This document shows, piece after piece, positions 1-7,160 of a stretch of 10,508 bases of DNA; positions within the stretch are counted from its first letter, which is position 1, and every line of letters starts with the position of its first letter. Made by a program: the position numbers and the translations under genes. The notes under the pieces are model-generated. The model saw only the letters and a program-made list of their open reading frames with translations. It did no database searches and was not told the DNA's origin. The DNA is from JBBSOW01 sp038259365 (GTDB lineage Bacteria; Actinomycetota; Actinomycetes; Propionibacteriales; Propionibacteriaceae), in contig JBBSOW010000108.1 in NCBI GenBank assembly GCA_038259365.1, forward strand, positions 1-10,508. The letters are read 5' to 3'.

Positions 1-9
1 GAGGCGACC

Positions 10-537
10 TCACTGGGTGGTTTGGGTGTGGGCGTAGGTGAGGCGCACCAGGAGGGCGGTTGCGACGCTCAGGGCGATGGTGCGGACGAGGTTGGCGCTC
101 AACAGGTTGTCGATGGTGGGCGCCGACTGCCCGATCTCGGCGAGTCGTCGGTGCATGGGGATCGCCACCCCGGTGGTGGCCGCCAACGCGGTCACCCCGC
201 AGGCGCTGACCAAGGCTCCCGCGCGACGCGATACCCCCGCCGGTCTTGTCCACGCCAGCGCGGCGCAGGCCAGGAAGCTGACGAAGCCAGGGATGATGGT
301 GACGCCCATGATCGAACCGCTGTAGCGCTGGTGGTACATCGGGAAGTCGTTCGCCGAGACCTGCGCGAACAGCGGGTAGGACACCACCTGGCACTGCCAA
401 CAGATCGCCGCCGAGTATGCGCTCACCGCGGTCACGGCCACAAGGTTGGCCTCGCGCCACCGCCGAAAGCGTGGCGCCCCACCGGTGGAGGGGGCTGGAG
501 GAGCAGCCCCGGTCTTCCCCGTGCGCGTGTCAGACAT
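10..537 (-). CDS. Small four-helix membrane protein, DUF1772-like
   Basis: The 175-residue protein has a Pro/Gly-rich cytoplasmic-looking leader (about 1-30) and four hydrophobic stretches at about 31-50, 78-97, 107-127 and 148-167. Conserved-looking pieces are WQCQVVSYPLFAQV (47-60), FPMYHQRYS (65-73), PMHRRL (127-132) and N-LVRT (149-153). They resemble the small DUF1772/anthrone-oxygenase-like membrane families of actinomycetes, but I place it there from memory of the pattern, not from a search. No enzymatic function can be claimed. I chose the ATG at 535-537 because an AGGGGGG ribosome site (544-550) sits 6 nt before it. An in-frame ATG at 573 would start inside the promoter/operator region and lacks such a site. 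The gene is divergent from a TetR regulator that probably represses it. Confidence 0.75.
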   Translation of the reverse strand: MSDTRTGKTGAAPPAPSTGGAPRFRRWREANLVAVTAVSAYSAAICWQCQVVSYPLFAQVSANDFPMYHQRYSGSIMGVTIIPGFVSFLACAALAWTRPAGVSRRAGALVSACGVTALAATTGVAIPMHRRLAEIGQSAPTIDNLLSANLVRTIALSVATALLVRLTYAHTQTTQ

Positions 538-543
538 GACGTT

Positions 544-550
544 CCCCCCT
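544..550 (-). promoter_or_regulatory. Ribosome binding site of the small membrane protein gene
   Basis: On the minus strand AGGGGGG lies 6 nt before the ATG at 535-537. It decides between this start and the in-frame ATG 36 nt upstream. Confidence 0.6.
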
Positions 551-590
551 GACTTGTATAATATGCCAGTCACTAGAATAGCATTCTAAT
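551..590. promoter_or_regulatory. Divergent promoter/operator region with palindromes (probable TetR operator)
   Basis: This is the AT-rich spacer between the divergent membrane-protein and TetR genes. It contains a perfect inverted repeat, TAGAAT-AGC-ATTCTA (574-588), and an imperfect 21-bp palindrome at 551-571 with GACT/AGTC ends and 8 of 10 pairs matching around an A/T core. TetR dimers typically bind palindromes of about this size in the spacer next to their own gene, so one or both are likely operators. TATAAT-like sequence occurs at 557-562, but no -35/-10 pair with good spacing stands out on either strand. Promoter positions are therefore left open. Confidence 0.6.
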
Positions 591-610
591 TTAGTCGGGA
601 GCAAGAGTCT

Positions 611-1480
611 ATGACGGATTCCATCGGCCTCGGTACGCCGCGCCAGGAGGGGGCCCGGTTGACCCGGGGCCGCATCCTGGCCGCCGCCGCCCGTTGCTTT
701 CTCGCCTCGGGGTACGACGCCACCTCGATCACTGCCATCGCACAGGAAGCCGGCGTGAGCGTCCAGACGTTGTACAACTCCGTGGGTCCTAAACCGCAAC
801 TTCTGAAGCAGACCTACGACGTTCTGTTAGCCGGGGACGATCAACCGATCCCCATAGCCGAGCGACCCCAGATCCGAGCCCTGCAGGAAGCCACCAGCCC
901 GCGCGAGGCGCTGCGCCACTACGCCTCCTTGGTGGTGCAGCTACACCGACGGGTCGCCGGGCTGGTGGCGATGATCCAAGCGCAAGCCGCCGGAGATCCG
1001 GAGCTGATGAAGTTCGCGGCCGTCATCGACGGCCAACGGCTCAGCGGCGCCACCAACGTGGTCTCTCAGCTCCAGCGTCGCTTCGGTCTGCGTCCTGACC
1101 TGGGCGTCGACGCCGCCGCCGATGTTCTGTGGACCCTGACCTCTGCCCAGCTCGAACGCCTCCTCGTCACCGGCCGCGGTTGGTCCCACGAGCGGTACGA
1201 GCGCTGGCTCGCAGACGCCATGGCCGACCTGCTCCTTGGCCCCATCACGCGGGAACACCACGGCGCGGCGGCCGGTGGCTTAGGCCGAGCGGAGCCTGGG
1301 CCGCTTGCCCCGGCGACGCTGCACGATGGCGCGGGGCAGGCTGGCCAGGGCGGCCCCCAGCAGGACGCCGAGGGCGATCGCGGCGACGGTGCCGAGCACC
1401 GACATCAGGGCCCCGGTGATGGAGTCGTTGCGCAGGCCGACACCAGCGAAGCCCAAGAGCCCGAGGCTACCGGGAACTAA
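611..1480 (+). CDS. TetR/AcrR family transcriptional regulator (3' end doubtful)
   Basis: Residues about 18-64 form a typical TetR DNA-binding domain: RGRILAAAARCFLASGY, then the helix-turn-helix around TSITAIAQEAGVSVQTLYNSV (38-58). Residues 65-212 are a helical ligand-binding/dimerisation region ending in ADAMADLLLGPI, where most family members stop. The frame then continues for about 75 residues (about 215-289) that are rich in Gly, Ala, Gln and Asp, lack recognisable structure, and lie antisense to the exporter gene from residue 224 onward. The natural end may instead be near 1283 after a 1-nt frame change (see findings). The start ATG follows GGGAG (597-601) by 9 nt. It probably regulates itself and the divergent membrane protein. 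The ligand is unknown. Confidence 0.85.
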   Translation: MTDSIGLGTPRQEGARLTRGRILAAAARCFLASGYDATSITAIAQEAGVSVQTLYNSVGPKPQLLKQTYDVLLAGDDQPIPIAERPQIRALQEATSPREALRHYASLVVQLHRRVAGLVAMIQAQAAGDPELMKFAAVIDGQRLSGATNVVSQLQRRFGLRPDLGVDAAADVLWTLTSAQLERLLVTGRGWSHERYERWLADAMADLLLGPITREHHGAAAGGLGRAEPGPLAPATLHDGAGQAGQGGPQQDAEGDRGDGAEHRHQGPGDGVVAQADTSEAQEPEATGN

Positions 1481-2527
1481 CAACCAGAACGAGGGTAAGA
1501 ACATCACCAGTCTGGGAGCCTGCGGTCGGAAGAGTTCGATGACCAGCGCCCCGAAGCTGGCGACGATGCCACCCAACAGACCCCCGAGCACGACAGAGCC
1601 GATGACCTGTTGGCCCGCCACCTGGGCGCCGAACGTGCCGAGAACCACCAGGCCTACCCAGCCAAAGATGGCCAGCGGTGCCGATTGGTAGAGCAAGATG
1701 CCGACGATGATCAGGACGAGGCCAATGAGCGTGAGCGGCCAGGTTTGGGTTGGCAAGGCCCGGTTGGCGATCGCCTCCGGCGCGACGTCCAGGATGGTCG
1801 CCGCGGCCACGACGCCGAGGGTGAACAACAACAGCTGGACCCCGCCGAAGGCGAGGCGGGAGGTGCCGGCCATCATGTGCCCCGAGGCGAGCTCGGACAT
1901 GCCGGTGACCAGCAACCCGCCGGGCAGCAGGATCGCGATCGGCGGCAGGATCGTGCGCAGCGGGTCATCGAGCAGCTGATAGTCGGCCAGGGCGAAAACG
2001 GCAACGGAGACCAGGAAGGCCGCGGCCGTCGGCAAGACGGTGCGCAGCAAAGCGTGAGGGCTGACGAATCGCACGAGGAGCCCCACCCCCAAGCCCAGGA
2101 CCGCCGAGGCCAAGACGCTGACCAATCCGGGCGCCAGGATCATCGCCAGACCGCCGGAGACGAACAGCCAGCCCAGGTCGCGCAGCGGCGTCGCCACCGC
2201 CGGCTTCTGCTGACGCAGCTGGCCGAACCCTCGAACGGCCTCGTCGAGATCGAGGGTGCCGGTGGCGAGGCCCAGCCGCAGCCGGTGGACCGCGGCCGAC
2301 TGGTCCAGGCGCAGATCACCCTCGACACCCTCGAAGCTCGCCGGAGAACCGCTGGCCAGGCTGAGGGTGATACCGGTGGGGGAGGCGGCCGCCTGAACTC
2401 GCGGGTAGCCCAACTGGGCGCCGACTCGACGCAACTCGTCTTCGACCTCGTTGGCGGGGTGTCCGCCAGCCACCATCGAGGCGCCGAGATAGACCAGCAG
2501 CAACCGATCCCGCTGCTCATTCTCCAT
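1280..2527 (-). CDS. Threonine/serine exporter family protein (ThrE-like)
   Basis: This 415-residue integral membrane protein has the two-part ThrE layout. A soluble N-terminal portion (about 1-115) includes SMVAGGHPANEVEDELRRVG and SPTGITLSL. It is followed by about ten hydrophobic segments between 119 and 398. The family signatures I see are LLPGGLLVTGMSELASGHM (200-218) with the adjacent GTSRL, matching the ThrE N-domain core, and LPSFWLLVPGSLGLLG (344-359) in the second membrane half. It ends in a basic tail (RRRGKRPRLR). Known ThrE exports threonine and serine by proton-motive force in corynebacteria; the substrate here is inferred from family only. The gene is divergent from priA and its start is probably leaderless. 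Its last 201 nt are overlapped by the antisense TetR reading frame. Confidence 0.85.
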   Translation of the reverse strand: MENEQRDRLLLVYLGASMVAGGHPANEVEDELRRVGAQLGYPRVQAAASPTGITLSLASGSPASFEGVEGDLRLDQSAAVHRLRLGLATGTLDLDEAVRGFGQLRQQKPAVATPLRDLGWLFVSGGLAMILAPGLVSVLASAVLGLGVGLLVRFVSPHALLRTVLPTAAAFLVSVAVFALADYQLLDDPLRTILPPIAILLPGGLLVTGMSELASGHMMAGTSRLAFGGVQLLLFTLGVVAAATILDVAPEAIANRALPTQTWPLTLIGLVLIIVGILLYQSAPLAIFGWVGLVVLGTFGAQVAGQQVIGSVVLGGLLGGIVASFGALVIELFRPQAPRLVMFLPSFWLLVPGSLGLLGFAGVGLRNDSITGALMSVLGTVAAIALGVLLGAALASLPRAIVQRRRGKRPRLRSA

Positions 2528-2533
2528 AGCTGG

Positions 2534-2539
2534 ACCCTA
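2534..2539 (-). promoter_or_regulatory. -10 element (TAGGGT) of the ThrE-like gene, leaderless start
   Basis: TAGGGT on the minus strand is 6 nt before the ATG at 2527, with no Shine-Dalgarno sequence between. Transcription would start at or next to the start codon. No clear -35 is visible. Confidence 0.4.
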
Positions 2540-2578
2540 TAGCCAAAACGGGCGCCGCATATTGTCTGCGCCGGGCCC

Positions 2579-2584
2579 TACCAT
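2579..2584 (+). promoter_or_regulatory. -10 element (TACCAT) of priA, leaderless start
   Basis: TACCAT is followed after 7 nt by GTG (2592-2594). This is the same geometry as at fmt and rpe, and it supports the GTG as priA start over the TTG at 2562. Confidence 0.4.
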
Positions 2585-2591
2585 CGAGGAT

Positions 2592-4739
2592 GTGGGAGAG
2601 GATCTGGGACGGCAAACTGCGCTGGCCGGCGCGCCGGGTGCGTCGCACGCCCCGGTTCAGACTCAACCCCAGGGTCCAGGCGCGGAGGAGCTGATCGTCC
2701 GGGTCGCGGTCGATGTCGGGCTCGCCCACCTGGACCGCCTGTTCGACTACACGGTCCCGCCGGCGATGACAGAGCAGGCGCAGCCGGGGGTGCGGGTGCG
2801 CGTGCGCTTCGCGGGCCGGTTGTGCGACGGATTCCTCATCGAGCGCAACGTGCCCGCCGAACCTGATCGTCGGCTCTCGCCGCTGCACAAGATCGTCAGC
2901 CCCGAACCGGTGCTCAAGCCCGAGATCGTGCGGTTGGTCCGCGCGGTGGCCGATCACTACGCGGGGACCTTCTCCGACGTCGTGCGCCTCGCGGTCCCGC
3001 CACGGCACGCCACGAGCGAGAAGGCGGCGCGCCGCGAGCGCGCCGCGCCCGACCTCACCGAGCGGGGCGGCCTCGATCAGCCGCTCGCGGGGTATCCGCA
3101 CGGCCGACGCTGGCTCGAGGGGTTGGCCGCCGGCGGGGGAGTCAGGGCGTTTTGGCAGGTGAGCCCGGCGGCGGCACCGATCGGCGATTGGGCGGCCGGG
3201 TTCGCCGGCGCGGCGGCCACCACGTTGAAGGCGGGACGGGGCTCCATCCTCGTCGTTCCCGAGGCCAATGACGTCGAGGTGTTGGCTGCGGCGTGCACCA
3301 CGACTCTCGGTGCCGGCGGCTACGTCACCCTGACCGCCGATCTGGGCCCGGCGGCGCGCTACCGCGCCTTCCTGGCCGTGGCGCGGGGCGAGGTGTCGGT
3401 CGTGATCGGCACCCGCTCGGCGGCCTTCGCGCCCGTCGCCGACCTCGGTTTGCTGGCCGTGTGGGACGACGGTTCGGATGTGTTGTCCGAACCCCGGGCG
3501 CCGTATCCGCACGCCCGTGACGTGCTCGCCATCCGGGCCGGCTTAGGGGCCGCGGGGAGTCATCCCGCGCTGCTGGTGGCCTCCTACTCGCGCACCGCCG
3601 AGGTTCAGCATTGGATCGAGCGTGGCTGGCTGGTGGGGATCGAACAGGCGGCGGGCGATCGGCGCCGCTCGGGACCGTTGGTCCGCGTGGCCGCCGACAC
3701 CGATTGGGCGCTGGAGCGCGATCCGCACGCTCGAGCCGCCCGGGTCCCGCACGACGTGTTCGAGGCCCTGAGAACCGGTCTGACCCAAGGGCCGGTGCTC
3801 ATCCAGGTGCCGCGCAGCGGTTACCAACAGTCGCTGGTCTGCCAGGACTGTCGCACGAGCCTGCGGTGTCGGCACTGTCACGGACCCATCCAGGCCCGCC
3901 GCGGAGCAGGCCAACCTGCTCAGCCCGGTCCGGGTACGCACGGGCTGGATTGTCGGTGGTGCGGACGGGCGGTGCCCGGCTGGAAGTGCGAGGAGTGCGG
4001 CTCCAGGCGGTGGCGCTCGCCGGTGGTGGGCTCGGCGCGGACGGCCGAGGAGTTCGGGAAGGCCTTCCCCCGGATTCCCATCGTGCGCTCCTACGCCGAA
4101 CACGTCGTCGCCGAGATCGAGGACAGGCCGGCGCTGGTCGTGGCGACGCCGGGGGCGGAGCCTCGAGCCCCGAGCGGCTACGCGGCCACGATCCTGTTGG
4201 ACACCGCGTTGTTGCTGGGCCGCGTCGATCTCCGCGCGGAGGAGGAGGGGCTGCGGCGGATGCTCACCGCCACCGCCCTGACGCGCCCCGGGAGCACCGG
4301 CGGCACCGTGGTGGCCGTGGGCGATCCCGGCTCGCGGGCGCTGCAGGCCTTGGTGCGGCTCGATCCGGGTGGATTCGCCGAGCGCGAGCTCGCCGAGCGG
4401 CGGGCTACGCAGCTGCCGCCCGCCGCCAAGCTCATCCAGGTGGAGGGTCGGGAATCGGCGTTGCGAGAATTCGTCGAGTTCGCCGAATTCACCGACTCGC
4501 ACAACCCGGGCCAAGCCGCCGCACCGGCGGGGACGAACGGTGCGGTAAGCGTCCTCGGACCCACGGAAGCGGGAAGGCAGCCGGGCAGCGAAATACCGCT
4601 GTTTCGGCTGACGGTGCGGGCTCCCGCCCCCCACGGCGCAGCGGCGGTCCGGGCGGCCAAGGTGGCGGCCGCCCAGCGCAGCGCGCGCAAATGTGCGGGC
4701 GGTCTGCGGGTGCAGGTCGACCCCGTCGTCGTCGGCTGA
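2592..4739 (+). CDS. priA: Probable replication restart protein PriA, helicase-motif-deficient
   Basis: The protein (715 residues from GTG 2592; an in-frame TTG at 2562 would add 10) begins its conserved part at VRVAVDVGLAHLDRLFDYTVP, the PriA 3'-DNA-binding domain that recognises stalled forks. The signature GTRSAAFAP is present. The zinc domain has eight cysteines in four CxxC pairs (417/420, 426/429, 454/457, 466/469). The C-terminal domain is recognisable from VLGPTE and SARK-GGLRVQVDP. The Walker A motif GxGKT is missing: the corresponding region (about 188-230) is an Ala/Gly-rich stretch, and the DEEH position reads WDDGSD. Actinobacterial PriA proteins are known to be degenerate in this way and are annotated as lacking helicase activity, so this is a lineage trait and not local decay. 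The gene precedes fmt with a 65-nt spacer. Confidence 0.92.
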   Translation: MGEDLGRQTALAGAPGASHAPVQTQPQGPGAEELIVRVAVDVGLAHLDRLFDYTVPPAMTEQAQPGVRVRVRFAGRLCDGFLIERNVPAEPDRRLSPLHKIVSPEPVLKPEIVRLVRAVADHYAGTFSDVVRLAVPPRHATSEKAARRERAAPDLTERGGLDQPLAGYPHGRRWLEGLAAGGGVRAFWQVSPAAAPIGDWAAGFAGAAATTLKAGRGSILVVPEANDVEVLAAACTTTLGAGGYVTLTADLGPAARYRAFLAVARGEVSVVIGTRSAAFAPVADLGLLAVWDDGSDVLSEPRAPYPHARDVLAIRAGLGAAGSHPALLVASYSRTAEVQHWIERGWLVGIEQAAGDRRRSGPLVRVAADTDWALERDPHARAARVPHDVFEALRTGLTQGPVLIQVPRSGYQQSLVCQDCRTSLRCRHCHGPIQARRGAGQPAQPGPGTHGLDCRWCGRAVPGWKCEECGSRRWRSPVVGSARTAEEFGKAFPRIPIVRSYAEHVVAEIEDRPALVVATPGAEPRAPSGYAATILLDTALLLGRVDLRAEEEGLRRMLTATALTRPGSTGGTVVAVGDPGSRALQALVRLDPGGFAERELAERRATQLPPAAKLIQVEGRESALREFVEFAEFTDSHNPGQAAAPAGTNGAVSVLGPTEAGRQPGSEIPLFRLTVRAPAPHGAAAVRAAKVAAAQRSARKCAGGLRVQVDPVVVG

Positions 4740-4791
4740 CCACGCGTCTCACTGCCCACCCTCGCGGGCGGAGGAAGACGCCGCGGCCCGC

Positions 4792-4797
4792 TAGACT
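4792..4797 (+). promoter_or_regulatory. -10 element (TAGACT) of fmt, leaderless start
   Basis: TAGACT ends 7 nt before the fmt ATG (4805), and there is no purine-rich ribosome site in between. It indicates an independent promoter for the fmt-rsmB-udgB operon within the 65-nt priA-fmt gap. Confidence 0.5.
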
Positions 4798-4804
4798 CGC
4801 TCGG

Positions 4805-5782
4805 ATGCGGCTCGTCTTTGCAGGAACCCCCCAGCTGGCGGTCCCTGCCCTCGATGCGTTGATCGAGAGCGAACACGAGGTGGTGGCCGTCCTCACCAGG
4901 CCCGATGCGCCGCAGGGTCGGGGCAAGAAGCTCGGCCGCAGCCCGGTGGCGGAGCGGGCGAGCGAACTGGGCCTGGAACTGCTGCAGCCCGAGCGGCCCA
5001 AGGACCCAGATTTTGTCGCCCGGTTACGCGAACTCGCCCCCGACTGTTGCCCGATCGTGGCCTACGGCGCGCTCATTTCGCAGGCGGTCCTCGACGTACC
5101 CGAGCGCGGCTGGATCAACCTGCACTTCTCGCTATTGCCGCGCTGGCGCGGTGCCGCACCGGTCCAACGCGCGGTGCTGGCCGGCGACGTCGTGACCGGG
5201 GCGGTGACCTTCAAGCTCGTCGCCGGCCTAGACGCGGGCGACGTCTACGACACGATCGAGGAACCCATCATGGCGCTCGACACCTCGGGCGACCTGTTGG
5301 AGCGGCTCTCCTGGCGCGGGGCCGAGCTGTTGGTACACACGCTGGATCGCGTCGCCGCGGGGGTCACGCCGATCCCGCAACCGAGCGAGGGAATCACCCA
5401 CGCCGCCAAGCTCACCGCGGCGGATGCGCGCATCGGTTGGCACCATCACGCCGAGCTCATCGACCGCCAGATCCGCGCCTGCACGCCCGCTCCGGGCGCG
5501 TGGACTCGCTTCCGCGGTGACCGATTCAAGATCGGACCCGTCACCCGGATCGCCGGCGACGACCCGGCGACCCCCGCCCCGTCCCTACAACCGGGGCGGC
5601 TACGCATCACCAAGGGGGCCGTCTTCGTCGGGACGGCAACCGCGGCGCTGCGGCTCGGCAGCGTCCAGGCCGTCGGCAAGGTGTGGATGGCCGCCACCGA
5701 CTGGGCCCGGGGGATCACCGTGGGCGAGGACGAGGGGTTCGACGACGCCCCCGAGGAGTCTCGGGGGGCGCCGCGTGGCTAA
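4805..5782 (+). CDS. fmt: Methionyl-tRNA formyltransferase
   Basis: It formylates initiator Met-tRNA with 10-formyltetrahydrofolate in the cytoplasm. The 325-residue length is normal. The N-terminal catalytic domain starts directly with MRLVFAGTPQLAVPAL. The folate and active-site segment INLHFSLLPRWRGAAPVQ provides Asn105 and His107, and GLDAGDVY provides Asp143, at the same spacing as Asn106/His108/Asp144 of the E. coli enzyme. The C-terminal OB-like tRNA-binding domain covers about 205-310 (RACTPAPGAWTRFRGDRFKI). The reading frame is open for over 1 kb upstream, but that part is only a shadow of priA; the ATG at 4805 is the conserved start. The last 8 nt overlap the rsmB start, suggesting translational coupling. 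No peptide deformylase gene lies beside it here. Confidence 0.96.
   Translation: MRLVFAGTPQLAVPALDALIESEHEVVAVLTRPDAPQGRGKKLGRSPVAERASELGLELLQPERPKDPDFVARLRELAPDCCPIVAYGALISQAVLDVPERGWINLHFSLLPRWRGAAPVQRAVLAGDVVTGAVTFKLVAGLDAGDVYDTIEEPIMALDTSGDLLERLSWRGAELLVHTLDRVAAGVTPIPQPSEGITHAAKLTAADARIGWHHHAELIDRQIRACTPAPGAWTRFRGDRFKIGPVTRIAGDDPATPAPSLQPGRLRITKGAVFVGTATAALRLGSVQAVGKVWMAATDWARGITVGEDEGFDDAPEESRGAPRG
5763..5768 (+). promoter_or_regulatory. Ribosome binding site of rsmB
   Basis: GGGGGG lies 6 nt before the GTG at 5775, inside the end of fmt. It supports this start for rsmB. Confidence 0.45.
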
Positions 5783-7154
5783 GCAGACGTCCCGCGCCAA
5801 AGGCGACGCCGCCACGGGCGGCACGCGACGCATCGATCGCAGCCGACGGGTGGCCTACGACGCCGTACGGGCCGTTTCCGCCCACGACGCCTACGCCAAC
5901 CTCGCCCTCGACGACCTGCTGCGCCAGCGCGAGATCGGCGGGCGAGACGCCGCGTTCGCCACCGAGCTGGTGTTCGGGACCTGCCGCCTGCGCGGCACCT
6001 ACGACCAGATCATCGTCGCCGCCTCGGGGCGTCGGCTGAGCGACCTGCAGCCCGCCGTCATCGACGTGCTGCGGCTCGGGGCGCATCAACTGCTGGCCAT
6101 GCGCGTCCCGCCGCACGCCGCGATCGCGGCCAGCGTCGATCTCGCGGGGGCCGCCATCGGAGAGCGCGTGACCGGGCTGGTCAACGCCGTCTTGCGTAAG
6201 GTCGCCGCCCGCGATCTCGACGCTTGGCTGGACGCGCTGGCCGACGGCCAGACCAGGGCGGAGGAGCGGGCGTTGCGCGGGCATCACCCGCGCTGGATCG
6301 CCGACGCCTACGCCGATGTGCTGCCCGATCACGAGGTCGGGCCAGCTATGGCGGCCAATAACGACACGCCCCCCATCACCCTGGTCGTGCGGCCCGGGTT
6401 GTCAACACCGGCGGATCTCGCGGGGCAACCACTGCGGTACTCGCCCTTCGGAACCCAGATCGAGCGCTTCCCCGGGGACCTCGCGGTGGTCCGCGATGGC
6501 CGTGCCGGAGTCCAAGACGAGGGTTCGCAACTCGTGGCCTGGGCGCTATCCAAGACCGCGATGCCGCCGGGCCCGTGGCTGGACCTGTGCGCCGGTCCCG
6601 GCGGCAAGGCCGCCCTGTTGGCGGGTCTAGCCCGCGAACAGGGGCGCTGGCTCCTCGCGGCCGAGAAGGCCCCGCACCGGTCCAAACTGGTGGCCAATTC
6701 TCTGGCGGCCTACCCTGAGCACGAGGCCGGAGATCCGGTGGTCCTCACCGCCGACGGCTTGCGCCCGCCGTGGCGAGCCGAAGCCTTCGCGGCCGTGCTG
6801 GCCGACGTCCCGTGCACCGGCCTGGGGGCGCTGCGTCGACGACCCGAGGCGCGGTGGCGCCGCACGGCCCAAGACCTCGACGCGCTCGTGGAGCTGCAAC
6901 GCCGCCTGTTGAGCGCCGCCATCGAGGCGACGATGCCCGGCGGAGTTATCGCCTACGCGACGTGTTCACCCCACCGCGAAGAAACCGCAGGCGTCGTCGA
7001 GGCGGTGCTGGCCGAGCGGGACGACGCGTCCTTGCTGAAGGCAGCGGAATATGTCGATGTCCCCGATTCGGCCATGGGAGAGTTCGTCCAGCTGTGGCCG
7101 CACCGGCACGGCACGGATGCGATGTTCTTGGCCCTGTTGCGCAAGCGAGGTTGA
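5775..7154 (+). CDS. rsmB: 16S rRNA (cytosine-5)-methyltransferase RsmB (Sun/Fmu)
   Basis: This 459-residue enzyme should methylate C967 (E. coli numbering) of 16S rRNA using S-adenosylmethionine. Residues about 22-150 form a NusB-like RNA-binding domain (RRVAYDAVRAV, FATELVFGTCRLRG, LVNAVLRKV). The methyltransferase domain carries the SAM loop LDLCAGPGGKAALLAG (269-284), motif IV DVPCTGLGALRRRPEARW with Cys347, and motif VI YATCSPHREE with catalytic Cys397. The 50-residue spacing between the two cysteines matches E. coli RsmB (325/375). It ends with PHRHGTDAMFLALLRK, a usual C-terminus. The GTG start overlaps the fmt stop (GTGGCTAA), and the frame upstream of it is fmt shadow. It is the middle gene of the fmt-rsmB-udgB operon. 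Confidence 0.95.
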   Translation: MAKQTSRAKGDAATGGTRRIDRSRRVAYDAVRAVSAHDAYANLALDDLLRQREIGGRDAAFATELVFGTCRLRGTYDQIIVAASGRRLSDLQPAVIDVLRLGAHQLLAMRVPPHAAIAASVDLAGAAIGERVTGLVNAVLRKVAARDLDAWLDALADGQTRAEERALRGHHPRWIADAYADVLPDHEVGPAMAANNDTPPITLVVRPGLSTPADLAGQPLRYSPFGTQIERFPGDLAVVRDGRAGVQDEGSQLVAWALSKTAMPPGPWLDLCAGPGGKAALLAGLAREQGRWLLAAEKAPHRSKLVANSLAAYPEHEAGDPVVLTADGLRPPWRAEAFAAVLADVPCTGLGALRRRPEARWRRTAQDLDALVELQRRLLSAAIEATMPGGVIAYATCSPHREETAGVVEAVLAERDDASLLKAAEYVDVPDSAMGEFVQLWPHRHGTDAMFLALLRKRG

Positions 7155-7160
7155 CCGAGC

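Noticed and set aside
1610..2542. A 310-residue open frame on the + strand opposite the exporter gene.
   Set aside because: Its product is a Gln/Arg/Asp/Gly-rich low-complexity chain without motifs, whereas the opposite strand encodes a clear ThrE-type membrane protein. It is a high-GC antisense shadow.
3026..3044. GGCGCGC/GCGCGCC inverted repeat inside priA.
   Set aside because: It encodes an Ala/Arg-rich run (KAARRERAA) and is low-complexity GC sequence, not a terminator or operator.
2517..3512. A 331-residue open frame on the - strand opposite priA.
   Set aside because: Arg/Gly/His-rich shadow of priA with no domain signature. It also runs over the divergent promoter region.
3543..4634. 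A 363-residue open frame on the - strand opposite priA.
   Set aside because: No recognisable motif and antisense to the conserved zinc domain of PriA. Its length is explained by the rarity of stop codons at this GC content.
3611..4804. Open frame upstream of and in frame with fmt, suggesting a long N-terminal extension or a fusion.
   Set aside because: The extension is an alternative-frame reading of priA (Arg/Gly/Pro-rich), and MRLVFAGTP at 4805 is the normal Fmt N-terminus.
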